Of a DNA stretch of 6,225 nt, positions 4,674 to 6,225 are shown one piece after another (position 1 is the stretch's first letter; each line of letters starts with the position of its first letter). The stretch is taken from assembly GCA_025458585.1 (NCBI GenBank), contig JALOSD010000220.1, forward strand, positions 1 to 6,225, written 5' to 3'. The notes under the pieces are model-generated. The model was not told the DNA's origin. It saw nothing but the letters and a program-made list of their open reading frames with translations, and did no database searches. The position numbers were made by a program, and so were the translations under genes. This DNA comes from Burkholderiaceae bacterium (lineage in GTDB: Bacteria; Pseudomonadota; Gammaproteobacteria; Burkholderiales; Burkholderiaceae_C).

Positions 4674-6203
4674 ATGACCCCGACCGACTCTGCCGCCCCC
4701 GAGAAGACCGCCGACGCCGACGAGCGCGCGAAACGCCAGCGCCAGCAGGTCGAGCGCGCGCTCGCGCAGCCGCCGATCACGACCGCCGGCTCGGTGCAGA
4801 CCGCCGATGGCCGGCTCGACTACCGGTGCACGGCCGAGTTCGTGCCGGTGCGCGCAGCCGGCCTCGACGCTGCCCATACCGAGCCCGAGGCGGCCGTGTT
4901 CACGGTCGCCTACCGCGTCGGCGACGATCCCGCGCGGCCGGTGTGCTTCGCGTTCAACGGCGGACCGGGTTCGGCGTCGATCTGGCTGCACCTCGGCGCG
5001 CTCGGGCCGAAGCGCGTCGTCGTGCCCGACGACGCGACGATGCCGCAGCCACCGTACGACGTCGTCGACAACCCGCTGACCTGGCTGCGCCACTTCGACC
5101 TCGTGTTCGTCGACCCGCCGCACACCGGCTGGTCCGTCAGCGGCAGCACCAAGGTGCGCGAGCGACTGCTCAGCGTCGACGGCGACGTCGCTGCGCTCGC
5201 CGACGTCATCCAGGGCTGGCTCGCGCGCCACCGGCGCTGGGGTGCGCCGGTCTACCTCGCGGGCGAGAGCTACGGCACGACGCGCGGCGCGGCGCTCGCC
5301 GACAAGCTGCAGGACGCGGGCGTCGCGCTGTCGGGCCTCGTGCTCGTTTCGTGCGCGATGGACCTGCAAAGCCTCGTCTTCGCGCCGCGCAACGATCTGC
5401 CGTACGCGCTGTTCCTGCCCGCGTTTGCCAACGTTGCCCAGTACCACGGGCGCCTGCAGGGCGCGCTCGGCGCGTCGTCGCAGGCCGCGCGCGAGGCCGC
5501 CGAGGCCTTCGTGCACGACGACTACCTGCGCGCGCTGCACGCCGGCGCCCGACTCGACGGCGCGGCCGCACGCCGCGTCGCGCGGCGGCTGGCCGAACTC
5601 ACCGGGCTGCCGCGCGCGCTCGTCGAGCGCCGGAACCTGCGCATCGACGACGAGACCATGTTCGTCGAGCTGCTGCGCGATCAGGGGCGCATCGTCGGCC
5701 GCCTCGAGGCGCGCTCGACCGCGCCGGCGGCGGCGTGCCAGCGCGTCGACTGGGACTTCGACCCCGGCATCGAGGCGATCGCCGCGCCGTACACGACGGC
5801 GGCGATGCGCTACTTCACCGAGCACCTCGGCCTGCACGAAGGCGTGCAGGCACTCCAGCGCTACGAGGTGCTGTCGATGGAGGCGCACAAGCAGTGGAAC
5901 TGGAACCGCAACGGCCCCGACGGCCAGCCCGAGCGCGGCAACTCCTATGCGAGCACGAGCGACGACCTGTCGCGCGCGCTGCGCCGCAACGCGCACCTGC
6001 GCGTGTTCGTCGCCAGCGGCCGCTACGACCTGGGCACGCCGTACAGCGCGAGCGACTGGTCGCTGGCGCAACTCGACGCGCCGCGCGAGGTGCTGGCGCG
6101 CGTGACGCACCGCTACTACGACGCCGGCCACATGATGTACACGCGCGAGGCCGACCTGCGCCAGCTCGCCGCCGACCTCGCCGACTGGCTGATCGCAGCC
6201 TGA
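4674..6203 (+). CDS. S10-family serine carboxypeptidase-like protein
   Basis: This 509-aa protein has the order and spacing of peptidase family S10 (alpha/beta hydrolase fold). FNGGPGSAS (94-102) is the oxyanion and substrate-carboxylate region, VDPPHTGWS (146-154) the variant of the usual VDxxGTGxS, and GESYGT (197-202) holds nucleophile Ser199. SGRYDLGTP (448-456) supplies Asp452 and YDAGHMMY (482-489) supplies His486, so the catalytic triad is complete. About 260-400 is the variable cap insertion. Characterised members remove C-terminal amino acids from peptides; bacterial substrates are largely unknown. The N-terminus is hydrophilic and charged (EKTADADERAKRQRQQVERA) with no signal peptide or membrane segment, so the product as called would be cytoplasmic, unlike many family members. 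The ATG has no Shine-Dalgarno sequence. The upstream in-frame codons do not encode a signal peptide, so a missed export signal is unlikely. The last 22 bp of the window contain nothing assignable. Confidence 0.92.
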   Translation: MTPTDSAAPEKTADADERAKRQRQQVERALAQPPITTAGSVQTADGRLDYRCTAEFVPVRAAGLDAAHTEPEAAVFTVAYRVGDDPARPVCFAFNGGPGSASIWLHLGALGPKRVVVPDDATMPQPPYDVVDNPLTWLRHFDLVFVDPPHTGWSVSGSTKVRERLLSVDGDVAALADVIQGWLARHRRWGAPVYLAGESYGTTRGAALADKLQDAGVALSGLVLVSCAMDLQSLVFAPRNDLPYALFLPAFANVAQYHGRLQGALGASSQAAREAAEAFVHDDYLRALHAGARLDGAAARRVARRLAELTGLPRALVERRNLRIDDETMFVELLRDQGRIVGRLEARSTAPAAACQRVDWDFDPGIEAIAAPYTTAAMRYFTEHLGLHEGVQALQRYEVLSMEAHKQWNWNRNGPDGQPERGNSYASTSDDLSRALRRNAHLRVFVASGRYDLGTPYSASDWSLAQLDAPREVLARVTHRYYDAGHMMYTREADLRQLAADLADWLIAA

Positions 6204-6225
6204 GCACGTCAGGCGCGCCGCCGGC

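Noticed and set aside
4102..4677. 191-codon plus-strand frame overlapping the small TonB-box-like gene
   Set aside because: Arg/Gly-rich shadow. The competing frame has a ribosome binding site, an anchor segment and repeats with synonymous divergence.
4656..6131. 491-codon minus-strand open frame opposite the carboxypeptidase
   Set aside because: Arg/Val/Ala-rich antisense translation without motifs; the plus strand has the complete S10 triad.
6209..6225. Possible 3' end of a convergent minus-strand gene (TCA at 6209-6211)
   Set aside because: Only four codons precede the putative stop before the window ends, too little to support a gene.

Overview
This is very GC-rich DNA (roughly 70% or more by eye, not counted), with third codon positions dominated by G and C. 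Gene content and codon style suggest a betaproteobacterium of the order Burkholderiales (Rubrivivax/Leptothrix/Rhizobacter-like). A high-GC gammaproteobacterium is not excluded. The assignment rests on recognising protein families, not on a search. There are no rRNA or tRNA genes, insertion sequences or CRISPR arrays.

Layout from left to right: (1) The minus-strand 5' part of a LytS/AlgZ-type membrane sensor histidine kinase (1-1250), cut by the left edge. (2) A 133-bp divergent intergenic region carrying two direct copies of a 10-mer resembling the AlgR/LytTR-family binding box, 21 bp apart. (3) A plus-strand two-gene unit. The first gene is a single-domain, MetE-like folate-independent methionine synthase (1384-2409), closest by eye to the MesD group. 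It overlaps by ATGA a 2-oxoglutarate/Fe(II) amino-acid-dioxygenase family gene (2406-3088). That second gene is broken by an apparent deletion of about 70-76 nt, which removes part of the double-stranded beta-helix and shifts the frame. (4) Two minus-strand genes: a 67-aa protein of unknown function (3108-3311) and a DUF502 membrane protein (3407-4090). (5) A 156-bp divergent intergenic region with two perfect inverted repeats and a good promoter-like element. (6) A plus-strand gene for a 113-aa membrane-anchored or secreted protein carrying three copies of a TonB-box-like motif, VHRVxVTAxRLP (4247-4588). (7) A complete S10-family serine carboxypeptidase-like protein without a signal peptide (4674-6203).

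The genes do not form one pathway. The clearest functional unit is the methionine synthase plus dioxygenase pair, whose 4-nt overlap implies translational coupling. The kinase would normally work with a LytTR response regulator, expected beyond the left edge, and the paired boxes next to it are candidate targets of that regulator. The most unusual items are the triple TonB-box-like small protein, the damaged dioxygenase coupled to a MesD-like enzyme with no MesX (DUF1852) gene beside it, and the structured divergent region at 4138-4197.
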